Assembly: GCA_947311455.1 (NCBI GenBank)
Contig: CAMZKY010000030.1
Location: 1-15,161, forward strand
Direction: 5' to 3'
From: an uncultured Marinosulfonomonas sp.
GTDB taxonomy: Bacteria > Pseudomonadota > Alphaproteobacteria > Rhodobacterales > Rhodobacteraceae
DNA: 15,161 nt
A model generated the notes under the pieces. That model had not been told where the DNA came from. It did not search any database and saw nothing but the letters and a program-made list of their open reading frames with translations. Shown here piece by piece: positions 6,993-12,958 of this stretch; position 1 is the stretch's first letter, and each line of letters starts with the position of its first letter. Both the position numbers and the translations under genes were made by a program.

Positions 6993-7931
6993 ATGCCTAT
7001 ACGCCTCCCATCCTCCCTACCCGCCTTTGACATCCTGTCGAATGAGGGCGTGATGGTGATGTCGCAGCACCACGCCGACAAACAGGATATCCGCCCGCTG
7101 CGCATCGGGCTGCTGAACCTGATGCCCAAGAAAATCCAGACCGAAACCCAGTTTGCCCGCCTGATCGGAGCTGTGCCTTTGCAAATCGAGCTGGTTTTGA
7201 TCCGCATGTCGGAACATCAAAGCAAAAACACCCCGGCGGATCATATGGAATCGTTTTATCAATCATTCCAAGACATCAAGCATATGAAATTTGACGGGCT
7301 GATCATCACCGGCGCGCCGATTGAGCATCTGGAATTCGAAGACGTGACCTATTGGGATGAACTGAAAGAGGTGATGGACTGGACGCAAACCAATGTGCAT
7401 TCCACCTTTGGCGTGTGCTGGGGGGCCATGGCGCTGGCCTATCATTTTCACGGGATCAAAAAACACCTACTGGATCAAAAAGCCTTTGGCTGTTTCAAGC
7501 ACCAGAACCTGCATCAATCCTCGCCCTATTTGCGCGGGTTTTCCGATGAATGTGTAATTCCCGTTAGCCGCTGGACGGAAATGCACCAGAATGAATTTGA
7601 TCAGGTGCCCAACGCCCGCACCTTGCTGGGCAGTGACGAGGTTGGGCCGGCTTTGGTCGAAGATCCGGACAGGCGCGCCCTATATATCTTTAACCATTTC
7701 GAATATGACAGCGGCACCCTGAAACAGGAATATGACCGCGACATCGCCAATGGCACCCCGATCAATATTCCGTGCAATTATTACCCCGATGATGATCCAT
7801 CCCGCCCACCGATCAATCGCTGGCGCAGCCACGCGCATTTGCTTTACGGGAACTGGATCAGCGAAATCTACCTGACCACCCCATTCGATATGGATCAAAT
7901 CGGCCAAACAACAAGCGATTTACGCGGCTAA
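6993..7931 (+). CDS. metA: Homoserine O-acetyltransferase (MetA family)
   Basis: MetA acylates the hydroxyl of L-homoserine, the first committed step of methionine synthesis. The 312-residue protein is of normal length for the family and keeps the catalytic triad at canonical numbering: Cys142 in FGVCWGAMA, and His235 and Glu237 in NHFEYD. Residue 111 is Glu (TGAPIEHLEFEDVTYW). In characterised MetA enzymes Glu111 goes with acetyl-CoA use and Gly111 with succinyl-CoA, so O-acetylhomoserine is the predicted product and metAA the more exact name. The ribosome-binding site is weak (GAAAG), but the N-terminus MPIRLPSSLPAFDIL is conserved, so the start is secure. Only 42 bases separate it from the ATPase, leaving no room for a SAM riboswitch directly upstream. 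ppk2 follows after 53 bases. Confidence 0.96.
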   Translation: MPIRLPSSLPAFDILSNEGVMVMSQHHADKQDIRPLRIGLLNLMPKKIQTETQFARLIGAVPLQIELVLIRMSEHQSKNTPADHMESFYQSFQDIKHMKFDGLIITGAPIEHLEFEDVTYWDELKEVMDWTQTNVHSTFGVCWGAMALAYHFHGIKKHLLDQKAFGCFKHQNLHQSSPYLRGFSDECVIPVSRWTEMHQNEFDQVPNARTLLGSDEVGPALVEDPDRRALYIFNHFEYDSGTLKQEYDRDIANGTPINIPCNYYPDDDPSRPPINRWRSHAHLLYGNWISEIYLTTPFDMDQIGQTTSDLRG

Positions 7932-7984
7932 TATTTGCCCTAATGCGCCACGCGGGACATAGTAACAAAAACCGGAGCGATAAA

Positions 7985-8857
7985 ATGAAATTACCCTTTG
8001 ACGGCGCCATTAGCGACTTTTACAAAAACGACCTGCCTAAAAACCTGCGTCAGGTGATCAAGAACGCCGGAAATAACGATATTCTGTCCGCAACCTACCC
8101 CTATGAAAAACGGATGAGACGCCGGGACTACGAATCCACCATGGCCGCGCTGCAAATCGAGCTGGTGAAATTTCAGGCTTGGGTCAAAGCCACCGAGGCC
8201 CGCGTTGCGATTGTGTTCGAAGGCCGGGATGCTGCGGGAAAAGGCGGCACAATCAAACGGATACGCGAAAATCTTAATTCGAGAATTGCCCGTGTTGTGG
8301 CCCTATCCAAACCCTCGGATCGTGAACAAACCCAGTGGTATTTTCAGCGCTATATCCAGCACCTGCCCGCCGGTGGTGAAATCGTTCTGTTCGATCGATC
8401 ATGGTATAATCGTGGGGTTGTGGAACATGTGTTCGAATTTTGCACCGCCGAACAGCGCCACAGCTTTTTCTGGCAATTGCCTGAATTTGAGGAAATGATT
8501 GTTGACGAAGGCATCCATTTCGCCAAAATCTGGCTGAATGTCGGGCGCGCCGAACAGTTGCGCCGATTTCTGGAGCGCGAACGCGATCCGTTGAAACAAT
8601 GGAAACTCAGCTGGATCGATGTCGAAGGCCTAAAACGCTGGGACGCCTATTCCGAGGCGATTTCCGAAACGTTCGAGCGCTCCCATAATGATGTTACGCC
8701 ATGGACGATTGTACGTTCTGACGATAAACGCCGCGCCCGCATTGCGGTGATCCGTTCGATCCTGTCGCAAATTGATTATGATGGCAAAGATGAAACCGTG
8801 GTTGCCGCGCCTGATGAAAAAATCTGTGGTGGCCCTGATATCTGGACGCAGGGATAA
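7985..8857 (+). CDS. ppk2: Polyphosphate kinase 2, class I
   Basis: PPK2 transfers phosphate between polyphosphate and nucleoside diphosphates (NDP + polyP to NTP, or the reverse), linking polyP stores to the nucleotide pool. The protein has the Walker A GRDAAGKGG (residues 80-88), the Walker B region LFDRSWYNRGVVE (135-147) and the lid module RERDPLKQWKLS (198-209) with conserved basic residues. At 290 residues with one such domain it fits the class that phosphorylates nucleoside diphosphates. An upstream in-frame ATG at 7943 would add 14 non-conserved residues; I prefer 7985 because GGAG lies about 7 bases before it and the protein then starts MKLPFDGAISDFY. The stop TAA is followed at once by the ATG of the TetR gene, so the two are translationally linked. 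Confidence 0.94.
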   Translation: MKLPFDGAISDFYKNDLPKNLRQVIKNAGNNDILSATYPYEKRMRRRDYESTMAALQIELVKFQAWVKATEARVAIVFEGRDAAGKGGTIKRIRENLNSRIARVVALSKPSDREQTQWYFQRYIQHLPAGGEIVLFDRSWYNRGVVEHVFEFCTAEQRHSFFWQLPEFEEMIVDEGIHFAKIWLNVGRAEQLRRFLERERDPLKQWKLSWIDVEGLKRWDAYSEAISETFERSHNDVTPWTIVRSDDKRRARIAVIRSILSQIDYDGKDETVVAAPDEKICGGPDIWTQG

Positions 8858-9475
8858 ATGGCAAAACGCGGTTATCATCACGGCAATCTGCGCGCGGCGC
8901 TGGTGGATTCCGCCCTTGGCCTGATCGAGGAAAAAGGCCCCACCGGATTCACCTTGTCCGAGGCCGCCAAACGCGCCGGCGTGACCCCTGCTGCGGTGTA
9001 TCGCCATTTTGGCGGGCGCGAAGATCTGATCGCCGAAGCCGCCCGTCAAGGATTTGAAATTTTCGCCGATCTAATGGAAGAGGCCTATAACAAACCGTCA
9101 AAATCAACACTGGCCGCGTTTGAATCTGTGTGCCGCAGTTATCTAGCCTTTGCCAAACGGTTTCCGGGCCATTATGTGGCGATGTTTGAAAGCAATATTT
9201 CCCTCAATCGCAGTGCCGAACTGGCCGCCGCCTCGCAACGCGCGCTTGGGGTGCTGGAAAATGCGGCCCATGATTTATCACAAAATCTGCCCCCCGAAAA
9301 ACGCCCCCCCGCGATGATGTTCAGCGCCCATATCTGGGCGATGAGCCACGGCGTGGTTGAACTGTTTGCACGCGGTAACCCGGGCACCAAATCCCCTTAT
9401 CCGCCCGAAGAATTGCTTGAGGCCGGTATCGGGGTTTATCTGCGTGGTCTGGGGCTTATCCCCTTGGATGAATAG
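8858..9475 (+). CDS. TetR/AcrR family transcriptional regulator
   Basis: This 205-residue protein opens with a typical TetR N-terminal domain: HHGNLRAALVDSALGLIEEKG, then a helix-turn-helix at about residues 31-50 (FTLSEAAKRAGVTPAAVYRH) followed by the conserved FGGREDLIAEAA. The C-terminal half (about 75-200) is alpha-helical and should bind a ligand; the sequence does not name it. The start codon directly follows the ppk2 stop, and both share a terminator, so it is most simply read as cotranscribed with ppk2 and perhaps controlling the ppk2 promoter. Its ribosome-binding sequence would lie inside the ppk2 3' end (GCAGGGA), consistent with translational coupling. Target and effector are unknown. 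Confidence 0.92.
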   Translation: MAKRGYHHGNLRAALVDSALGLIEEKGPTGFTLSEAAKRAGVTPAAVYRHFGGREDLIAEAARQGFEIFADLMEEAYNKPSKSTLAAFESVCRSYLAFAKRFPGHYVAMFESNISLNRSAELAAASQRALGVLENAAHDLSQNLPPEKRPPAMMFSAHIWAMSHGVVELFARGNPGTKSPYPPEELLEAGIGVYLRGLGLIPLDE

Positions 9476-9487
9476 GCAAGAAACAAA

Positions 9488-9515
9488 AAAAGGCAGGGAT
9501 AAAACCCTGCCTTTT
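9488..9515. terminator. Bidirectional terminator between tetR and rpsI
   Basis: The perfect inverted repeat AAAAGGCAGGG / CCCTGCCTTTT (9488-9498 and 9505-9515) closes a 6-base loop. A's on the left and T's on the right make it a good terminator on both strands. It ends the plus-strand ppk2-tetR unit and, 24 bases past its stop, the minus-strand rplM-rpsI operon. Confidence 0.92.
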
Positions 9516-9538
9516 CCGAATTCGTATTGTGGTAAATC

Positions 9539-10033
9539 TTAACGTTTCGAGAACTGGAAAGACCGACGCGCTTTGCGCTTACCGTATTTCTTACGTTCAA
9601 CAACACGGCTATCACGTGTCAGGAAGCCAGCCGCCTTAAGCGCACCGCGCAAGGAGGGTTCATAAAGCTGAAGCGCCTTGGAAATACCATGCTTAACCGC
9701 ACCAGCTTGGCCAGACAAGCCGCCGCCTTTAACCGTGGCCATCACGTCAAATTCGCCAACAACGCCAGCAACTTCAAAAGGTTGCGCCAAAATCATTTGC
9801 AACACCGGACGAGCAAAATATGAATTCATTTCGCGGCCATTTACGGTCACTTTACCGGAACCGGGTTTAATCCAGACGCGGGCAACCGCATCTTTACGTT
9901 TACCAGTTGCATAGGAACGGCCAAGATCGTCGCGCACAGGCTCACGAGTGATGGCGGCCTCTACAGCTTCGGCTGCGGCGGTTTCGGTGACAACCTCGTT
10001 CAGGTCTTCGAGTGTTTTTACGTCTTCAGTCAT
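9539..10033 (-). CDS. rpsI: 30S ribosomal protein S9 (uS9)
   Basis: S9 binds 16S rRNA in the head of the small subunit, and its C-terminal tail reaches the P-site tRNA. The core starts at about residue 39 with SYATGKRKDAVARVWIKPGSG and contains VNGREMNSYFARP, TVKGGGLSGQAGAVKHGIS and the canonical basic end KKYGKRKARRSFQFSKR. At 164 residues it is about 35 longer than E. coli S9. The extra part is an acidic, Ala/Glu-rich N-terminus (MTEDVKTLEDLNEVVTETAA), which I recall as common in Alphaproteobacteria. The start codon overlaps the rplM stop as ATGA, so the two are translationally coupled. Confidence 0.98.
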   Translation of the reverse strand: MTEDVKTLEDLNEVVTETAAAEAVEAAITREPVRDDLGRSYATGKRKDAVARVWIKPGSGKVTVNGREMNSYFARPVLQMILAQPFEVAGVVGEFDVMATVKGGGLSGQAGAVKHGISKALQLYEPSLRGALKAAGFLTRDSRVVERKKYGKRKARRSFQFSKR

Positions 10034-10497
10034 GACTGGCTCCGCGTGTTTTTGGCATTCATGGCTTTTACGTCCAGAACTTCTGGTTTCTGGGCTTCCA
10101 TACCGTGCTCGGTGCCTGCGAATACGCGCAGATTTGTCATTTGCTTGCGGCTCAGTTTGCCACCGGGCAACATGCGTTGAACGGCTTTGGTCACCACACG
10201 TTCGGGGAATTTGCCTTCCAGCAATTGGCCCGCAGAGCGTTCTTTGATCCCGCCCGGATGGCCGGTGTGCCAGTAATAGATTTTGTCGCTGCGTTTTTTA
10301 CCAGTCAACTGGATTTTCTCAGCGTTGATAACGATCACATTGTCGCCCATATCCATGTGCGGTGTGAAGGTTGGTTTGTGCTTGCCGCGCAAGCGCATAG
10401 CGATAATTGATGCCAAACGGCCCAACACGACGCCTTCGGCGTCAATGATGATCCATTTTTTCTCAATGTCCGCCGGAGTAGCAGAAAAGGTTTTCAT
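10030..10497 (-). CDS. rplM: 50S ribosomal protein L13 (uL13)
   Basis: L13 is an early-assembling large-subunit protein. The 155-residue sequence has the family blocks KKWIIIDAEGVVLGRLAS, RLRGKHKPTFTPHMDMGD, VIVINAEKIQLTGKK, YYWHTGHPGGIKER, and AVQRMLPGGKLSRKQMTNLRVFAGTEHGMEAQKPEVLDV split over residues 105-143. It is slightly longer than E. coli L13 (142), with a short basic tail. It is the first gene of the two-gene rplM-rpsI operon found in most bacteria. The AGGG Shine-Dalgarno sequence precedes the ATG and is flanked on both sides by ACCC, which could pair with it. Confidence 0.98.
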   Translation of the reverse strand: MKTFSATPADIEKKWIIIDAEGVVLGRLASIIAMRLRGKHKPTFTPHMDMGDNVIVINAEKIQLTGKKRSDKIYYWHTGHPGGIKERSAGQLLEGKFPERVVTKAVQRMLPGGKLSRKQMTNLRVFAGTEHGMEAQKPEVLDVKAMNAKNTRSQS

Positions 10498-10560
10498 GGG
10501 TTTACCCTATTTGAATGGGTGCAAAAGGCGGAAATGCCCGTTGCGGTAACTGATTGGGGT

Positions 10561-10588
10561 CTTTTATAGGGTTCCAGTGCACAGTCAA
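10561..10588 (-). promoter_or_regulatory. Probable promoter of the rplM-rpsI operon
   Basis: On the minus strand TTGACT (10588-10583) is followed after 16 bases by TAAAAG (10566-10561), inside a CTATAAAAG stretch; a perfect TATAAA lies 2 bases closer, at a short spacing of 14. Upstream the DNA is AT-rich, as in strong ribosomal-protein promoters with UP-like elements. The leader to rplM would be about 55-60 bases. The -10 choice is uncertain. Confidence 0.5.
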
Positions 10589-10593
10589 GCACG

Positions 10594-10644
10594 ATAACAC
10601 CTATTTAACCGTTGTAAATCAATAGGTTGTGAAATAGGTATTAT
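10594..10644. repeat. Inverted/direct AATAGGT repeats upstream of rplM promoter
   Basis: ATAACACCTATTT (10594-10606) and AAATAGGTATTAT (10632-10644) form a 13-base inverted repeat with one mismatch across 25 bases. Inside it a further AATAGGT copy (10621-10627) lies exactly 12 bases before the copy at 10633-10639. The array sits directly behind the -35 of rplM and past the stop of the MocR gene. It may be a regulator site, an UP element or part of a weak MocR terminator; the sequence does not decide. Confidence 0.45.
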
Positions 10645-10653
10645 TTTACCCCA

Positions 10654-12054
10654 CTAAACTTCGATCGAATCCGGTGGGCTGTTCAGTAATTGCTCCAGAA
10701 CCTGCATCGCCTCGGCAAAATGGGCGCGCGATATCTGACCGTTCACCGTGATGCGCACAGAATGTGGCGCGCGTCCGTCCAATAGGGCAAAATCATCGGC
10801 TGAACGTAGCCTGACCCCCCGCCGCTCTGCGGCACGCAGAAAATGCGAGGCCCGCCAGCCGCGCGGTAGTTTCAGCCACAAAAACGGTACATCCTCGCGC
10901 CAGCGCAGATCAAACCGGCCAAGGGCATTCACCGCGATACGCACATAGTCATTCACACGATCCCGCACCGCGCGCCGGATTTCGTCAAGCTCGGGCGAAT
11001 TCAGCACCAGCTCGGTTAGGTCAGTGATGGTGATCGCCAGCCCGAAATGGTTAAACTGCGCCGCGCGCCGCACGGTGGCGATTTTATCGTTGGGTGCCAC
11101 CACAAACCCCACCCGCAAAGACGGCGTTAATGATTTGGACAGCGAAGAAATATAATAGCCCAATTCAGGCACCAACGCGCGGTAATTGGGCAGGCCGCTG
11201 CCTTGCATGTGATAACAATCATCCTCCAGAATCGGTGCATTATACTTGGCCGCAATCGCCGCCAATTCTTGACGACGCACAAGGTTTGTATGGCCGGTGC
11301 TGGGGTTATGCACCTCGGGCGAGGTGCAGAGAACTTGTGGGCCATATTGCTTTAACGCTGCCTCGTAACCTTCTGGTATTATACCATTATTATCACATTT
11401 CAGCCCGACAATCTCCGCCCGCAACAACCGCGCGGCGTGGCGAAATCCGGCATAGGTCAGATCTTCGGTCAGGATCACCGGATTTGGGTCTTTCAACAGG
11501 GTTTGCAGCACCAACATAATCGCGTTTTGCCCACCATGGGCCAACACAATATCTTCGGGCTCAAATCGGCCGATTTCGGTACCGCTTAACCAGTTGAAAA
11601 TCGCCTCACGGGCTTTGGTTTCGGTTTTCTGGCTAGGGTATTCAATCAGGCTCCCGTTGGGCACTTGCGCCATGCGTTGATAGCACGATCTGATCAGGTT
11701 TTCCTGCCCAACATCCGGCAGTAACGGCGATAACAGGTCGATCACTTCGGGTTTTGGCAGAATTTTTGACATAGGCGGGATTGGCGGCAGTTTTTTCGCG
11801 GCAATCCCGCTTTCAGAAACAAACGTCCCCCGCCCCACAGACGCCTCAAGCAGCCCTTCATCGGTCAGTTTGGTGTAGGCGCGCGCCACGGTGCCCGGCG
11901 TCACCTTAAGCTGCCAGCCCAATTCACGCACCGGCAACATCCGTTCCCCCGCCGCGATTTGGCCGTTGGCAACAGCGGCGCGTATGGCATCGGACAGCAC
12001 AATATACTTAGCACCACTCGTTTGCGATAGATCAGGAAACCAAATTGTATTCAT
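10654..12054 (-). CDS. MocR-type transcriptional regulator (GntR wHTH + aminotransferase fold)
   Basis: This 466-residue protein fuses a GntR-type winged helix (about residues 15-80: LSDAIRAAVANGQIAAGERML, PVRELGWQLKVTPGTVARAY, then ...GLLEASVGRGTFVSE) to a fold-type I PLP aminotransferase domain (about 115-460). The PLP pocket is complete. It has the expected NPSTG loop (SPEVHNPSTGHT, N250), an Asp pair in LEDDCY (278-279) for the pyridine nitrogen, the Schiff-base Lys307 in SSLSKSLTPSLRVGF, and R314. MocR proteins sense PLP or amino compounds and often control a neighbouring gene or themselves. It is divergent from the DUF1127 gene, and TTGTATC motifs lie in the shared promoter region; one repeat overlaps its own start codon. 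The effector and the regulated pathway are not evident. Confidence 0.93.
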   Translation of the reverse strand: MNTIWFPDLSQTSGAKYIVLSDAIRAAVANGQIAAGERMLPVRELGWQLKVTPGTVARAYTKLTDEGLLEASVGRGTFVSESGIAAKKLPPIPPMSKILPKPEVIDLLSPLLPDVGQENLIRSCYQRMAQVPNGSLIEYPSQKTETKAREAIFNWLSGTEIGRFEPEDIVLAHGGQNAIMLVLQTLLKDPNPVILTEDLTYAGFRHAARLLRAEIVGLKCDNNGIIPEGYEAALKQYGPQVLCTSPEVHNPSTGHTNLVRRQELAAIAAKYNAPILEDDCYHMQGSGLPNYRALVPELGYYISSLSKSLTPSLRVGFVVAPNDKIATVRRAAQFNHFGLAITITDLTELVLNSPELDEIRRAVRDRVNDYVRIAVNALGRFDLRWREDVPFLWLKLPRGWRASHFLRAAERRGVRLRSADDFALLDGRAPHSVRITVNGQISRAHFAEAMQVLEQLLNSPPDSIEV

Positions 12055-12060
12055 TACAAT
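12044..12060. promoter_or_regulatory. Inverted repeat ATTGTA-N5-TACAAT over the MocR start codon
   Basis: ATTGTA (12044-12049) and TACAAT (12055-12060) flank the MocR start codon (ATG complement 12052-12054). The left arm continues as ATTGTATTC, close to the TTGTATC motif repeated at 12088 and 12120. It could be an autoregulatory site. Confidence 0.4.
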
Positions 12061-12073
12061 CTTTCATTGGACG

Positions 12074-12102
12074 TTGAATGATTCTTATTGTATCCATATT
12101 GC
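12074..12102 (+). promoter_or_regulatory. Candidate promoter of the DUF1127 gene, containing a TTGTATC site
   Basis: TTGAAT (12074-12079) is followed after 17 bases by TATTGC (12097-12102), a plausible sigma-70-type pair for the plus-strand gene. The motif TTGTATC (12088-12094) sits in the spacer. On the other strand the same motif supplies TACAAT, a possible MocR -10. A regulator bound here would cover both promoters. No transcription data support it. Confidence 0.4.
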
Positions 12103-12119
12103 ATAGCAAACAATCCCGT

Positions 12120-12133
12120 TTGTATCAATACAA
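12120..12133. promoter_or_regulatory. Palindrome TTGTAT-CA-ATACAA (second TTGTATC site)
   Basis: This perfect 6-bp inverted repeat lies between the candidate promoter and the DUF1127 Shine-Dalgarno sequence. Its TTGTATC (12120-12126) is a direct repeat of the one at 12088-12094, 32 bases away, or three helical turns. Paired direct repeats are the usual MocR target layout, so MocR binding is a reasonable inference. Confidence 0.55.
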
Positions 12134-12150
12134 TTTATCAGGAGCGCGCC

Positions 12151-12384
12151 ATGACATACGCACAATTCACCCCCGCACAGCGCCCCACGCTGTTGCAATC
12201 CCATAGCCTTCATTCGCCCTTTGCGGCGCTGGTGGTCAGCTTCGCACAGACGCTTCTGACATGGGAAATGCGTTATAAAACGCGGAAATCGCTTAGGAAT
12301 ATGACCAACGCCGATTTAGATGACATCGGCCTGACACGTGCGCAAGCCTATACGGAGGCGCGCCGTAAGTTCTGGCAAGGCTGA
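12151..12384 (+). CDS. DUF1127 domain small protein (YjiS-like)
   Basis: This 77-residue protein has a weakly conserved N-terminal half and a C-terminal DUF1127 helix-turn-helix-like segment at about residues 37-74: TWEMRYKTRKSLRNM, then NADLDDIGLTRAQA and EARRKFWQG. Arg-rich DUF1127 proteins are abundant in Alphaproteobacteria; some have been reported to affect RNA turnover or carbon and phosphate metabolism, but most have no assigned role. I place the start at 12151 because AGGAG lies about 7 bases before it; an in-frame ATG at 12088 would read through the operator region and is unlikely. The gene is divergent from the MocR regulator and ends at its own strong terminator, so it is the obvious candidate MocR target. 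Confidence 0.88.
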   Translation: MTYAQFTPAQRPTLLQSHSLHSPFAALVVSFAQTLLTWEMRYKTRKSLRNMTNADLDDIGLTRAQAYTEARRKFWQG

Positions 12385-12412
12385 CATCCCCGCCAAACCG
12401 GAACCTCTTCCT

Positions 12413-12455
12413 TGGGGTCAGACATGTGCCAGACATATGTTTGGCCCCATTTTTT
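12413..12455 (+). terminator. Rho-independent terminator after the DUF1127 gene
   Basis: The arms TGGGGTCA (12413-12420) and TGGCCCCA (12442-12449) pair with one T-G wobble, and part of the intervening sequence can extend the stem (ACAT / ATGT). Six T's follow (12450-12455). It lies 28 bases past the stop. Confidence 0.83.
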
Positions 12456-12460
12456 ATGTT

Positions 12461-12476
12461 GATACAATATTGTATC
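12461..12476. promoter_or_regulatory. Perfect 16-bp palindrome GATACAATATTGTATC
   Basis: Two abutting, perfectly inverted half-sites, GATACAAT and ATTGTATC, are the best copy of the TTGTATC motif in the window. They sit between the DUF1127 terminator and the thioesterase stop codon (12478-12480), away from any visible promoter. A regulator-binding site is inferred; why it lies at convergent 3' ends is unexplained. Confidence 0.5.
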
Positions 12477-12477
12477 C

Positions 12478-12918
12478 CTATCGCGCGGGCAGGATCGAAT
12501 AGGTCAGCCCCGCCCGCGCCACCGGATCATCCTGCCCTTCGGAATAGATCATCACATCCCCCACGGCCAACACACGGCCCAATTTCAAAATCCGCGCCTT
12601 GGCGATCAAATCACATCCGGCCTTTGGTTTGCGCAGAAAATCGATGGAACAATTTGTCGTCACCGCCAGCGCCTTTGGCCCGATCATCGCCATCAACGCG
12701 ACATAAAATGCCACATCGGCGGCGGAAAACATCGCAGGCCCGTTTACGGTGTTTCCGGCGCGCAAATTGCTTTCATTGATCACCATGCGCATGGTGGCCG
12801 CGTTATGCGATACATCCACAACCACAAAATTATCGTTCATCTGCGGAAAATGCTCGACCAAAAAGGCTTGCAGTTCCTCAACCGACATTTTTACGCTCAT
12901 CTCTTTCCCTTTCGCCAT
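12478..12918 (-). CDS. PaaI-like hotdog-fold thioesterase
   Basis: A 146-residue single-domain hotdog protein, probably an acyl-CoA thioesterase that hydrolyses small or medium acyl-CoAs in the cytoplasm. The family pattern is visible at NLRAGNTVNGPAMFSAADVA (residues 51-70), where the Asn/Gly-rich loop leads into the central helix with D68 as likely catalytic acid. TTNCSIDFLRKPKAG (87-101) and the final strand ARAGLTYSILP complete the fold. Two starts compete: 12918 (AGGGGG only about 3-4 bases upstream) and Met7 at 12900 (GGGAAAGAG just upstream); I keep the longer. The gene is divergent from the crotonase gene with 40 bases between, which suggests the two handle related acyl-CoA substrates. 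Confidence 0.88.
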   Translation of the reverse strand: MAKGKEMSVKMSVEELQAFLVEHFPQMNDNFVVVDVSHNAATMRMVINESNLRAGNTVNGPAMFSAADVAFYVALMAMIGPKALAVTTNCSIDFLRKPKAGCDLIAKARILKLGRVLAVGDVMIYSEGQDDPVARAGLTYSILPAR

Positions 12919-12958
12919 ATTCCCCCTAGAGTTTGGCAGAAATCACAGCGAGGGCAAG

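Noticed and set aside
12088..12150. Upstream in-frame ATG for the DUF1127 gene
   Set aside because: The extension would encode the operator region and lacks a ribosome-binding site; AGGAG before 12151 marks the better start.
12749..12958. N-terminal extension of the crotonase to an upstream ATG
   Set aside because: It would run antisense through the thioesterase gene and adds sequence unlike any crotonase; 12959 has AGGG just upstream.
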